Below are positions 15,327-23,105 of a stretch of DNA of 51,084 nt, in pieces. Position numbers and translations under genes: made by a program. The notes under the pieces were generated by a model. It had not been told where the DNA came from. It ran no database searches and saw nothing but the letters and a program-made list of their open reading frames with translations. Source of the DNA: Clostridiales bacterium (GTDB lineage: Bacteria; Bacillota; Clostridia; Oscillospirales; Oscillospiraceae); assembly GCA_019415645.1 (NCBI GenBank), contig DXYV01000008.1, positions 40,030-91,113 on the forward strand. Reading direction: 5' to 3'. The first letter of the stretch is position 1; each line of letters opens with the position of its first letter.

Positions 15327-16007
15327 ATGATGAAAAGACAAAACAATACTTCATTTGGTGTGATCGGCCTTGGCCGTTTTGGCTCGGCCCTTGTCAAAAC
15401 GCTTTCTAACGCAGGTAAAGAAGTAATCGCAGTGGATAAAGATGAACACAAGGTCAAGGCAATACGGAGATATACCGATTATGCCTTTGTGGTAGAAAAT
15501 CTGGACCGTGAAACGCTGGAAGAGACCGGAATCCAGAATTGCGAAACGGTGACCATTTGTATTGGCGAGACTATGGACGTCAGCATTCTCACCACCATGC
15601 TTGTCATCAAAATGGGAATTCCCCATGTCATCTCCAAGGCTACCAGCCAGGAACATGGCGAGGTACTCAAGCAGTTGGGCGCCACCGTGGTCTATCCGGA
15701 GTCGGACATGGCCCATTACATGGGAAAACGTCTGATTTCCAAAAACCTCATTGACTTTATCTCACTGGATGGAGATGTGGAAGTCCGCCGGATTCAAGTA
15801 GATGGCGCCCTTCAGGGGCACACGATTCAAGACCTTGACGTACGGCGGGTCTATGGAATCAATATCATCGCCGTGGAGCGCGACCACCAGACCAATGTCG
15901 AGTTTTCGCCGCAATATCAATTCCAATCCGGCGACATTGTAACGGTCATCGGAAAAGCGGACAAGATCGACCGCTTCGACCGCGGCATCCGCCCCCAAGA
16001 GGATTGA
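15327..16007 (+). CDS. ktrA: KtrA/TrkA-type RCK regulatory subunit
   Basis: This 226-residue cytoplasmic protein has an RCK_N Rossmann domain (FGVIGLGRFGSALVKTL at 10-26, acidic VDKDE at the end of the second strand) and an RCK_C domain (about 145-220, EVRRIQVDGALQGHTIQDLDVRR and GDIVTVIGKADKI). It should form the octameric gating ring of KtrB, binding NAD(H) or ATP/ADP; RCK_C domains of Firmicutes often bind c-di-AMP. It starts 3 nt after ktrB, which indicates translational coupling. Confidence 0.93.
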   Translation: MMKRQNNTSFGVIGLGRFGSALVKTLSNAGKEVIAVDKDEHKVKAIRRYTDYAFVVENLDRETLEETGIQNCETVTICIGETMDVSILTTMLVIKMGIPHVISKATSQEHGEVLKQLGATVVYPESDMAHYMGKRLISKNLIDFISLDGDVEVRRIQVDGALQGHTIQDLDVRRVYGINIIAVERDHQTNVEFSPQYQFQSGDIVTVIGKADKIDRFDRGIRPQED

Positions 16008-16057
16008 CGACATTGTGACCCCTGACTCCCTGTGAATTTGTAGGAGATCCCCGTCCA

Positions 16058-16852
16058 TTGAAAGATCACTTTCTTACCCTGATCAAGGGTGCCGTAGTCG
16101 GAGGCACGATGCTGGTGCCGGGTGTCAGCGGAGGCACCATGGCCATGATGCTTGGCTTGTACGACAGACTTATCCGCGCGGTCAGCTCTTTTCACCGCCA
16201 TGTACGTGCCAATCTGGTGTTTCTGCTCTGGTTCTGTCTGGGCGCCGGCCTTGGAATCTGTCTGTTGGCCAAACCGCTGCTTCATTTGATGCAGGCATTT
16301 CCCCTTCCCTGCGGGTTCTTCTTTCTGGGCGCCGTAGCCGGCAGTGTGCCCATGATCTATCAAAAATCTTCGGCCTCGTCCTTTGAATGGCGGGTCCCGG
16401 TGTATGTTCTGCTTGGCGTGACCCTGGTGCTTCTGCTCTCTTGGATACCCACTGCCTCCCCGGCCGCTGCAGACTGGTCCTGGCCGCCGCTGCTGTTGAT
16501 TCTGGCCGGGATCGTGGCGGCGGTGGCGCTGGTGTTGCCGGGAATCAGCGTATCCTATCTCCTTCTCCTGCTGGGGCTGTATGATGCGACCATCGATGCC
16601 CTGGATTCGTTTGACCTGACCTTTCTGCTTCCCCTCGCCGTCGGCCTTATTATCGGCATTCTCTCCACGGCGAAGCTACTGGAGCATCTGTTGGCCAGGT
16701 ATCCGCGGGCAACCTATCTCATAATCCTGGGCTTTATGCTCGCCTCTCTGCCAACCCTTTTTCCGGGCTGGCCCCAGGGGTGGGAATGGCCTGTCTGCGC
16801 CCTTACCTTTCTATCCGGCTTCTGCGTGCTCGCGCGCGTCTCCCGATTGTGA
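16058..16852 (+). CDS. popT: DUF368 (PopT-type) undecaprenyl-phosphate transporter
   Basis: This 264-residue polytopic protein matches DUF368: the N-terminal KGAVVGGTMLVPGVSGGTMAMMLGLYDRLI and the internal repeat GIVAAVALVLPGISVSYLLLLLGLYDATI show the inverted-repeat P-G-[VI]-S motifs of the family. DUF368 proteins (PopT) were recently shown to flip the lipid carrier undecaprenyl phosphate back across the membrane for cell-wall synthesis. The start is TTG at 16058, with TAGGAG 10 nt before it. It is the fifth gene of the phosphate/potassium unit, 50 nt after ktrA. The placement is notable and supports co-regulation with ion homeostasis. Confidence 0.88.
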   Translation: MKDHFLTLIKGAVVGGTMLVPGVSGGTMAMMLGLYDRLIRAVSSFHRHVRANLVFLLWFCLGAGLGICLLAKPLLHLMQAFPLPCGFFFLGAVAGSVPMIYQKSSASSFEWRVPVYVLLGVTLVLLLSWIPTASPAAADWSWPPLLLILAGIVAAVALVLPGISVSYLLLLLGLYDATIDALDSFDLTFLLPLAVGLIIGILSTAKLLEHLLARYPRATYLIILGFMLASLPTLFPGWPQGWEWPVCALTFLSGFCVLARVSRL

Positions 16853-16888
16853 GCACGGACACCCTTGCGGAACATTCAGGAGGCTGTT

Positions 16889-17221
16889 ATGCCTGATTTT
16901 TCTTCTTGTAAACTGGAGATTTTTCTCCCCGAATCCCATCTGGAGGCCCTCCGGGCAGCGCTCCAGAGCGTGGATGCCGGACATCTGGGTACCTACGACA
17001 GCTGCCTGTCATACAGCCGGGTCACCAGCTGCTGGCGGCCGCTGGAGGGTGCTTCCCCCTACTTGGGGCAAGTGGGCGAAATCAGCACCGAGCCCGAGCT
17101 GAAGGTGGAGGTCACATGCTTCACCGACCGGGTGGAAGCCACGCTGGCCGCCATCAAGCGCATCCATCCCTATGAGGAGCCCGTGATCAATGTCATTCCC
17201 CTCTACCGTACCGGTATTTGA
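16889..17221 (+). CDS. Nif3-insert/CutA-like small protein
   Basis: This 110-residue protein resembles the stand-alone form of the PII/CutA-like domain that is inserted in Nif3/YqfO dimetal proteins. It begins CKLEIFLPESHLEALRAALQ, has YDSCLSYSRVTSCWRPLEGASPYLG in the middle and ends with EATLAAIKRIHPYEEPVINVIPLY, whose HPYEEP motif is the family hallmark. The ATG at 16889 follows CAGGAGG. Function is unknown; such proteins may bind metal or nucleotide. It lies 36 nt after popT and may be the tail gene of that operon or independent. Confidence 0.85.
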   Translation: MPDFSSCKLEIFLPESHLEALRAALQSVDAGHLGTYDSCLSYSRVTSCWRPLEGASPYLGQVGEISTEPELKVEVTCFTDRVEATLAAIKRIHPYEEPVINVIPLYRTGI

Positions 17222-17335
17222 AAAATTTCGTTTCGGCTCCCGTTAAACTTTATCCCCGCAGCTTGATTTCGCTCGTCCGTTGGCGTCGGTCTGCCCGGTA
17301 CGGTCTGCGCGCCGGAGTTGAATTGGAGGTGCCTC

Positions 17336-17704
17336 ATGTCGCCAGAGGAAGTGTTCTTTTTCCAGCCCATGCCGGGCGCGCTCCCGCTCTATCTCGCCCT
17401 ATCCGAGCAGATGATGGCCCGCTTTCCCAACGCCGCGGTCTCGGTCCAGAAAACCCAGATCACCTTTCGGGAGCGCTATGGGTTTGCCTTTGTCTCCCTG
17501 CGCCGGATGAAGGGGTGTCCGGAGGTCTTTCTGATTTTGTCCTTTGGGCTCTCCCATCGGCTGGACTCGCCGCGTATTTTAGCCGCCGTGGAGCCCTATC
17601 CCAACCGATGGACCCACCATGTTCTCATTCAGCGGGAGGACGAGCTGGACGAGGAGCTGATGGGCTGGCTGGAGGAGGCCCATACGTTTGCGCTGACGAA
17701 GTAA
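17336..17704 (+). CDS. DUF5655-type protein
   Basis: This 122-residue protein resembles DUF5655: SPEEVFFFQPMPGALPLYLALSEQM, FPNAAVSVQKTQITFRERYGFAFVSLRR and the C-terminal NRWTHHVLIQREDELDEELMGWLEEAH. Related proteins are predicted to bind DNA or act as transport-associated domains, but no activity is established. TGGAGG precedes the ATG at 17336. A very strong bidirectional terminator follows. Confidence 0.8.
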   Translation: MSPEEVFFFQPMPGALPLYLALSEQMMARFPNAAVSVQKTQITFRERYGFAFVSLRRMKGCPEVFLILSFGLSHRLDSPRILAAVEPYPNRWTHHVLIQREDELDEELMGWLEEAHTFALTK

Positions 17705-17712
17705 CCAAACAG

Positions 17713-17757
17713 ACGCCCGTGGGCGGAGTCTGCTCAGACTCCGCCCACGGGCGTTTT
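17713..17757. terminator. Bidirectional terminator between DUF5655 and MerR genes
   Basis: Perfect 19-bp stem (17713-17731 with 17736-17754) with a 4-nt loop GCTC and TTTT after it. The genes on both sides converge on it. Confidence 0.9.
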
Positions 17758-17762
17758 GCGGT

Positions 17763-18518
17763 TCAGGCCCAATGGGCCACCGCGTCCCGCAGAAAGCGGG
17801 CGCAGCCGGGGACCGTCCCGTCGTAGTACGCGGCAAACCGCTCGTCCGTCACGTAGAGCTCCGCGATTCCCCTGTGCTTTTGGGCATCGTATGGATTCCC
17901 GGTCAGCGTCAGCCAACGGCGGTGCAGCTGCGTGACCGTGCGGCCCTCCTCGCCGTCCGGGCTCTGGCCGGCCTGGACCGCTGCCTCCAGCCGGCGCTGG
18001 ATCTCCTGTCCCAGCCCCGTCCATTCCTGGTACTGCTCCCGGGTCAGGCCACGCACGGCTGCCTGGGCGGCGTCGACCTCCGCATCGCCGTAACGCGCCC
18101 GGGCCTCCCGGCCATAGGTCTCTTCGTGCCACTCCACCGCACGCTGCTTGAAGGCTTCAAACTTCTGCGCGTCGTTCATGATCTCATTCCTTTCCTGTGC
18201 GGCTAATGTCTCTCGCACCGACCGAATCAGCCCGTCCAGCCGAGCCCGCTCCCGCTCCAGCGCAGACAAATGACTGCGCAGCGCGGCGATCCGGTCAAAG
18301 GAGGGATCATCCAGACAGTCCTTGATGCGGGCCAACTCCACCCCGAGAGCCCGGTAATACAGGATGTCCTGCAGCCGGTCCACCTGGGCCGGGCCGTAAT
18401 AGCGGTAGCCGCTCTCCGCTACACGGGCCGGCTTCAGCAGTCCGATCTGGTCGTACCAGCGCAGGGTGCGGGTGGTCACCCCGGACAGGCGCGACAGTTC
18501 CTGAATGGAATATTCCAT
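17763..18518 (-). CDS. MerR-family regulator with TipAS ligand domain
   Basis: This 251-residue protein has a MerR winged helix (YSIQELSRLSGVTTRTLRWYDQIGLLKPARVAESGYRYY, residues 3-41), a dimerisation coiled coil to about residue 110, and a C-terminal TipAS domain (AVEWHEETYGREARARYG through PGCARFLRDAV). TipAS domains bind thiopeptides or other hydrophobic antibiotics and turn on resistance or efflux genes. The target here is unclear: the gene is alone, with the DUF1905 gene as its nearest neighbour on the same strand, 87 nt upstream. Confidence 0.92.
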   Translation of the reverse strand: MEYSIQELSRLSGVTTRTLRWYDQIGLLKPARVAESGYRYYGPAQVDRLQDILYYRALGVELARIKDCLDDPSFDRIAALRSHLSALERERARLDGLIRSVRETLAAQERNEIMNDAQKFEAFKQRAVEWHEETYGREARARYGDAEVDAAQAAVRGLTREQYQEWTGLGQEIQRRLEAAVQAGQSPDGEEGRTVTQLHRRWLTLTGNPYDAQKHRGIAELYVTDERFAAYYDGTVPGCARFLRDAVAHWA

Positions 18519-18605
18519 CTGATCTCCCTCCTTACGAACAGTGTAGCAGTTGACGGAGCGTCAAAGTCAAGGGGGTACGGCCACTTTTTATTTTCCCGGC
18601 CGCTG

Positions 18606-18887
18606 TTACGGGGCCGGGGCAGCGCGCCGCTCCTGAAGGGTCACATGGACCATGTCCCCCGGCTGCTTCCCGAGCTTTTTCCGAATCTCCTTGCGTACCC
18701 CGAGGATGTGGCACGGCGTCCCCATCCGTACCAGCTGGCCGTCGTAAGGCAGGCCGTCAAAGGTCGCGTGGACCGGGACCCGCCCCTTTCCAAAAACCTG
18801 CTTCACATCGAACGGAATCTCCACATAAGCGCCGTCCAAATCCGGCACCTTTTTCAGCTTGGCTTCAAATTCATATATTTGACTCAT
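18606..18887 (-). CDS. DUF1905 protein
   Basis: This 93-residue protein matches the small beta-barrel DUF1905 family: YEFEAKLKKVPDLDGAYVEIPFDVKQVFGKGRVPVHATFDGLPY and the C-terminal KEIRKKLGKQPGDMVHVTLQER. The start at 18887 has GGAGGAAG close upstream; the open frame beyond it crosses the divergent promoter. Function is unknown. It is divergent from the NimA-like gene at 19018. Confidence 0.88.
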   Translation of the reverse strand: MSQIYEFEAKLKKVPDLDGAYVEIPFDVKQVFGKGRVPVHATFDGLPYDGQLVRMGTPCHILGVRKEIRKKLGKQPGDMVHVTLQERRAAPAP

Positions 18888-18954
18888 GTTGTCTTCCTCC
18901 TGATTCAGTCCATGGGTGGACCGGCTTTTCTCCGGACGGACCAGTTCAGTTCCC

Positions 18955-18983
18955 TTGACGTATGTTGCGCAATTTGATATGCT
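18955..18983 (+). promoter_or_regulatory. Promoter of the NimA-like gene
   Basis: TTGACG (18955-18960), a 17-bp spacer and TATGCT (18978-18983), 34 bp upstream of the ATG. Confidence 0.6.
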
Positions 18984-19017
18984 GATATAACTTAGCTTCT
19001 TCCAAGGAGGAATTTCA

Positions 19018-19506
19018 ATGTTTCGGGAAATGCGACGCAGGCGGCAGCAGCTGACGCACGAGGAATGTCTTGCGATTCTGGAGCGGGGCACCTCCGGTGT
19101 GCTGGCCGTCAGCGGAGAGGACGGGTATCCCTACGCGGTCCCACTGAGCTATGTGTACCGGGATGGACGTCTGTTTTTCCACTGCGCCAAAAGCGGCCAC
19201 AAGCTGGACGCGATTCGCCGCTGTGAGAAGGTCTCGTTCTGCGTGATCGACCAGGACCAGGTGGTACCCGCGGAATATACCACCTACTTCCGCAGCGTCA
19301 TTCTGTTTGGACGGGCCCGTATCCTGCAGGATGCGGAGGAAATCCATTCGTCCATTACCTGGCTTGCGGAGAAATACCACCCAACGGCCGCGCTGGAATT
19401 TCAGGAGGCCGCGATTCAGCGGGAGTCCGCCGCCCTGTGTATGGTTGAGCTCCAAATCGACCATATGACGGGCAAAGAGGCCAAGGAGCTGCGCAAGCGT
19501 CCTTGA
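19018..19506 (+). CDS. NimA-like PNPOx-fold protein
   Basis: This 162-residue protein opens with REMRRRRQQLTHEECLAILERGTSGVLAVSGEDGYPYAVPLSYVY, the pattern of the NimA/YhbP-type branch of the PNPOx family, followed by LFFHCAKSGHKLDAIRRCEKVSFCV. Members bind FMN or heme and some reduce 5-nitroimidazoles, but most are uncharacterised and resistance should not be assumed from the fold. CAAGGAGG precedes the ATG. It is the third PNPOx-fold gene in the window. Confidence 0.88.
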   Translation: MFREMRRRRQQLTHEECLAILERGTSGVLAVSGEDGYPYAVPLSYVYRDGRLFFHCAKSGHKLDAIRRCEKVSFCVIDQDQVVPAEYTTYFRSVILFGRARILQDAEEIHSSITWLAEKYHPTAALEFQEAAIQRESAALCMVELQIDHMTGKEAKELRKRP

Positions 19507-19547
19507 GACCGCCAGATTTCTTTCCCTGTTTTCTGCCAGAGTGCAGC

Positions 19548-19581
19548 ACACCCCCGGGCACTGATCGCCCGAGGGTGTTTT
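19548..19581 (+). terminator. Terminator between the NimA-like and DegV genes
   Basis: 12-bp stem with one mismatch (19548-19559 with 19567-19578) followed by TTTT. Convergent genes flank it. Confidence 0.75.
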
Positions 19582-19605
19582 CTTTCAAAGTTTTGGCCTG
19601 CCAGT

Positions 19606-20481
19606 TCAGTCTAAAAACTGGATTCCGGCACCAATTACATTGTCTCCAATATAGACGCTCAGGGTGGCGTCCATGGCACCCTCCCAGCAGTGCTCGTAAT
19701 TGGGAAATTCCGCCTTGAGGCGGGCCGCCAGCTCCGCCATCTCCTCCGGTGCGCCGCCGTGGGCCACGCCCAGATTGTAGCGCTTTCCTGCCTGAAATTT
19801 TTCCCGGAGCAGCTCCAAAATCTTATGCTGCACCTGCTTGCGTCCGCGTACCTTGGCTACATTTTGCAGCTGGCCGTCTTGGGCAAAGGTAATAATCGGC
19901 TTGATGTTGAGCATCGTCCCCGCGATAGCGGTGATGCGGCCGATTCGGCCGCCCCGGCGCAGGTATTCCAGGGTATCCACGGAGAAGAACGGATACGTAT
20001 TCTCAATGATATGGGGGGCCCGCTGCTCCACCAGATCCGCCCAGGCCGCTCCGGCCTGAATCTCCTCCCACAGCTGGAGGACCATGATTCCGATGCCAAG
20101 GGCACCGCTTTTGGAATCAAAGACCGCTACCTCCAGGTCCTCCCGCTGCTCCGCCTGAAGGCGAACCAGATTATAGGTACCGGATAATCCGGAGGACAGC
20201 ATGATCGCCAGGACCTTCTCATATCCATCTGCGCGAATCTGGTCCAGAGTGTCGCTGATCACCCCGCCCTCGGGCAGAGAGGTCCGGGGCAACTCTCCCC
20301 GGTGGAGGCGTGCGTAAATGTCCTCGGCAAAAATATCCACGCCATCGGAGTATTCTCCGTCCTCACAATGAATCTTCAGCGGCACAACATAGATTGGCTT
20401 TCCCTCCCGCATGGCGGGCGTCAGATCGGCGGTGGAATCTGTGAGGAGGGCGATTCGTTCTGGATTTGACAAGATACTCAT
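19606..20481 (-). CDS. DegV-family fatty-acid-binding protein
   Basis: This 291-residue protein has the DegV/FakB pattern: LLTDSTADL at 12-20 with the strand-loop Ser/Thr, PRTSLPEGGVISDTL near 65-79 and AIMLSSGLSGTYN near 91-103 at the fatty-acid carboxylate site, and KPIITF in the second lobe. FakB-type proteins hold a fatty acid for phosphorylation by FakA; no fakA is in this window. It faces a TetR gene, with a palindromic site between the two promoters, so TetR control is likely. Confidence 0.92.
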   Translation of the reverse strand: MSILSNPERIALLTDSTADLTPAMREGKPIYVVPLKIHCEDGEYSDGVDIFAEDIYARLHRGELPRTSLPEGGVISDTLDQIRADGYEKVLAIMLSSGLSGTYNLVRLQAEQREDLEVAVFDSKSGALGIGIMVLQLWEEIQAGAAWADLVEQRAPHIIENTYPFFSVDTLEYLRRGGRIGRITAIAGTMLNIKPIITFAQDGQLQNVAKVRGRKQVQHKILELLREKFQAGKRYNLGVAHGGAPEEMAELAARLKAEFPNYEHCWEGAMDATLSVYIGDNVIGAGIQFLD

Positions 20482-20562
20482 CCTACTCTATAATAATTTC
20501 CCGGGTAGAGACTCACATAACATTGTTATGCTATTATAACGGCTATTGGCCATCACTGTCAA
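20466..20562. promoter_or_regulatory. Face-to-face degV and tetR promoters with a palindromic operator
   Basis: On the plus strand TTGACA (20466-20471), 17 bp and TATAAT (20489-20494) is a full-consensus promoter for tetR lying over the degV start codon. On the minus strand TTGACA (20562-20557), 18 bp and TATAAT (20538-20533) is a full-consensus promoter for the DegV gene. Between them CATAACA-T-TGTTATG (20516-20530) is a perfect dyad close to both predicted start points. Confidence 0.75.
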
Positions 20563-20580
20563 GTGGGGAGGCGGACAAAG

Positions 20581-21186
20581 ATGGATTATCAGCAGCGCCG
20601 GAAGGAACAGGCCCAGCAGACCGAACAAGCTATTTTGCAGGCTGCCCTGGAGCTGGCCCGCGCCAACAGCTTCGACAAGATCTCCGTCCGGGACATCTGT
20701 CAGCGGGCCGGAATTACCACCGGAGCCTTCTACCATCACTTCCGCTCCAAGGAGGACCTGCTCTCCCGGGGTTTTGCGCCCCTGGACCGCTATATGGAGC
20801 AGGCTCTGGCCGGACATGAATCCGATTCCCCGCCGGTACGGCTGCGGCTTATTCTGTCCACTTATGCGGCGTTTATCGAACAGCAGGGCTGGGAGCTGGC
20901 CGCCCGCTACTACCAGCGCCGCCTGGACGCTCCGGATGACGCCTCCTCCATGGACCCCACCCGTTATACCCTGCGGGCCATGCTGGACTGCCTGCGGCAG
21001 GCCGAAGCGGAGGGGCTCCTCCTGCCCGGCTACGCCCCCGAGTGGACGGCGGACTTTTGCTTCCGTCATTTTCGCGGCGTGGTCATCGACTGGATTCTGC
21101 ACCGGGGCTCCTATCCACTATGGCCCAAGCTGGAGCAGGATTATACTCTATTCCAGCAGATTTTTCAGACTCCGCCGCAGCAGTAG
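20581..21186 (+). CDS. TetR-family repressor
   Basis: This 201-residue protein has the TetR helix-turn-helix: QAILQAALELARANSFDKISVRDICQRAGITTGAFYHHFRSKEDLL in residues 16-61, then a helical ligand domain. The ATG at 20581 has GGGGAGG 9 nt before it; a GTG at 20563 is less likely. It probably represses itself and the DegV gene through the dyad at 20516-20530. GrpB follows 46 nt downstream and may be co-transcribed. Confidence 0.92.
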   Translation: MDYQQRRKEQAQQTEQAILQAALELARANSFDKISVRDICQRAGITTGAFYHHFRSKEDLLSRGFAPLDRYMEQALAGHESDSPPVRLRLILSTYAAFIEQQGWELAARYYQRRLDAPDDASSMDPTRYTLRAMLDCLRQAEAEGLLLPGYAPEWTADFCFRHFRGVVIDWILHRGSYPLWPKLEQDYTLFQQIFQTPPQQ

Positions 21187-21232
21187 GCCCTTCCGCCCCC
21201 TGCCGCGGCCAATGGGAAGGGAGGAATCTCGA

Positions 21233-21820
21233 ATGGATACTGCCGAATCGCTGCGCAGTGATGAAGAACTCCAGGCTGTTACCGTGGGGCCCCGTGTTCC
21301 CCTGAACGGGACCATTTTTCTGGCGGAGTACGACCCGGAGTGGCCCCGTCTCTTCGAACGGGAGGCCGCGCGCCTGCGTTCCCTTCTGGGTCCCCGGGCC
21401 CTACAGGTGGAGCACGTGGGTTCTACCTCAGTCCCCGGCCTGTGCGCCAAGCCGATTTTGGATGTGCTGCTCGTGGTGGCGGATTCGGCGGATGAGGCGG
21501 ACTATCTTCCGCCGTTGGAATCCGCCGGTTATACGCTGCGCATCCGGGAGCCGGACTGGTACGAGCACCGGATGCTCAAGGGACCGGATACCGATCTCAA
21601 CCTCCACGTGTTCAGCACCGGCGCGGTGGAAATCACGCGTATGCTCACCTTCCGGGACTGGCTGCGCGCCCATCCGGAGGACCGGGACCGCTATGCCCAA
21701 GCCAAGCGGGATCTGGCCGGACAGGTCTGGCGGCACGTGCAGCATTATGCCGACGCCAAGACCGCCGTTGTCGAGGAGATCCTCCGCCGCGCCCAGGCGC
21801 CATCTTCCCAAGGCGGATAA
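21233..21820 (+). CDS. GrpB/UPF0157 nucleotidyltransferase-fold protein
   Basis: This 195-residue protein matches GrpB (UPF0157): YDPEWPRLFEREAARLRSLLG, then VEHVGSTSVPGLCAKPILDVLLVV, where GSTxVPGLxAKPIxD is the family signature and carries the nucleotidyltransferase-like GS and D residues, and LTFRDWLRAHPEDRDRYAQAKRDLA. The activity is unproven. It was called from the ATG at 21233, which has AGGGAGG upstream; the frame stays open far upstream through the tetR gene, which I treat as a shadow. Confidence 0.88.
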   Translation: MDTAESLRSDEELQAVTVGPRVPLNGTIFLAEYDPEWPRLFEREAARLRSLLGPRALQVEHVGSTSVPGLCAKPILDVLLVVADSADEADYLPPLESAGYTLRIREPDWYEHRMLKGPDTDLNLHVFSTGAVEITRMLTFRDWLRAHPEDRDRYAQAKRDLAGQVWRHVQHYADAKTAVVEEILRRAQAPSSQGG

Positions 21821-21870
21821 GCGAATTGTCTCCATTCCGCCTTCCCCGCTTCTTCATTCCTCCCAACGAC

Positions 21871-21908
21871 AAACAGGACGTCCGGCCTGATGGCCGGACG
21901 TCCTGTTT
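21871..21908. terminator. Bidirectional terminator between GrpB and LysR genes
   Basis: Perfect 17-bp stem (21871-21887 with 21892-21908), loop TGAT, with AAA and TTTT flanks. It reaches the LysR stop codon. Confidence 0.9.
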
Positions 21909-22802
21909 TCATCCTTCCGTGTCCCCTTTCCGCGCCCGGACATAATCCAGGAACCGGCGCAGCGTCCGCTTGCGGTTGCCCTTTCGCCAGGCCAGGACCA
22001 GAGCGGTGGTCTGGTTGGTGGGATAGGCCCGAAATGCCGCGCTGGACAGCAGGCGGCAGCAGTCGGTAAAGAAGGTGACACCCATCATCTGCTCCACCGA
22101 GGCGCAGGAGGAGAGGATATTTTCCGTGGGAACCAATCGGTCCGCCGGAAACCCCATCGCCTGCATCCGGTGAGCCATGGTCTCTTCCTCGCCGGGTACA
22201 GGGCTGTAAAACACCGGCTCGTCCCGGAAGTCCAGATATGTGGCCTGATCCGTCGCCAGCGGGTGGTCGGCGGACACCACCAGCATCTCGTGCAGGCGCT
22301 CCATCTCCACGTACTCCAGCTCCGGACGCCCAATGGTCTCCTTCTCGAACAGGAAAGCCAAGTCCGCCTTGTCCTCCATCAGCCAGGTGAGCAGTTCCCG
22401 GTCCGTGGAGCTCTTATACGTGATTCGGATCTCCGGGTACTCCCGCTGAAAATCCCGGTAGAAATTCTTAAAGACCCGATAGGTGTCCAGCAGTTCGATG
22501 TGGGCGATGACCAGATCGGTGCTCCGGTCCAGCGCCCGCCGGGCCACCTCACCCCGGGTCTCCTCCAGCACCGCCTCCGCTTGGGCGAACGCCCGATAAT
22601 AGAGCTCTCCCGCCTCGGTCAGCCGCAGGTTGCCCCGCTCCCGGTAAAACAGCGTACAGTCCAAATCCTGCTCCAGCCGGGCCAGATGCTTGCTGACCGC
22701 CTGCTGACTGAGGAACAGCTGTTGTGCCGCCCGCGTCATGCTGTGGGTGCGCGCCGCAGTCAAAAAAGAGCGGATGGTCGCCTCATTCAGCAATTTTTTC
22801 AC
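21909..22802 (-). CDS. LysR-family regulator beside the SnoaL-like cluster
   Basis: This 297-residue protein has a LysR helix-turn-helix in residues 8-65 (FLTAARTHSMTRAAQQLFLSQQAVSKHLARLEQDLDCTLF) and a co-inducer domain. It is divergent from the first SnoaL-like gene, with 303 bp between the start codons, so it is the likely local regulator of the three-paralogue cluster. The ligand is unknown. Its own promoter is at 22823-22851 on the minus strand. Confidence 0.92.
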   Translation of the reverse strand: MKKLLNEATIRSFLTAARTHSMTRAAQQLFLSQQAVSKHLARLEQDLDCTLFYRERGNLRLTEAGELYYRAFAQAEAVLEETRGEVARRALDRSTDLVIAHIELLDTYRVFKNFYRDFQREYPEIRITYKSSTDRELLTWLMEDKADLAFLFEKETIGRPELEYVEMERLHEMLVVSADHPLATDQATYLDFRDEPVFYSPVPGEEETMAHRMQAMGFPADRLVPTENILSSCASVEQMMGVTFFTDCCRLLSSAAFRAYPTNQTTALVLAWRKGNRKRTLRRFLDYVRARKGDTEG

Positions 22803-22822
22803 TCCAATTCGTTGTTTTTTCT

Positions 22823-22851
22823 ATCTTACCATATTGGGTCTTTTCCCGCAA
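22823..22851 (-). promoter_or_regulatory. Promoter of the LysR gene at 21909
   Basis: On the minus strand TTGCGG (22851-22846), 17-bp spacer, TAAGAT (22828-22823), 21 bp upstream of the start codon. Confidence 0.5.
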
Positions 22852-22971
22852 GAACGCCCCGATCTTTCTGCGTTTTTCCAGCTGTCAAAACTGCTTTCCT
22901 GTTTTTGTGCAGCTTGCCGTCCCTCCTCCTATTTTGTAACGTTTCGTTGTGCAGCTCCCCTTTTTCGTTGC

Positions 22972-23000
22972 TTTACTTTCGCCCCAAAACTGGCTAAAGT
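22972..23000 (+). promoter_or_regulatory. Possible promoter of the SnoaL-like cluster
   Basis: TTTACT (22972-22977), 17 bp, TAAAGT (22995-23000). Both boxes are imperfect, as for an activated promoter. The remaining gap between the LysR and SnoaL-like genes is pyrimidine-rich on the plus strand and shows no gene or strong hairpin. Confidence 0.4.
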
Positions 23001-23105
23001 AGAATCAGTTCGACGACGGGTCCGCATCCCTCGTCTTTCCACCTCCGGATGCGCTCCGTTCCGGCGGAGTTTCCAAACCTTATTCTACGAAAAGGAGATC
23101 GTAAG

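Noticed and set aside
20546..21232. Upstream extension of the GrpB frame through the tetR gene
   Set aside because: Arg/Pro/Ser-rich translation in the wrong frame of tetR; GrpB has its own start and ribosome site at 21233.
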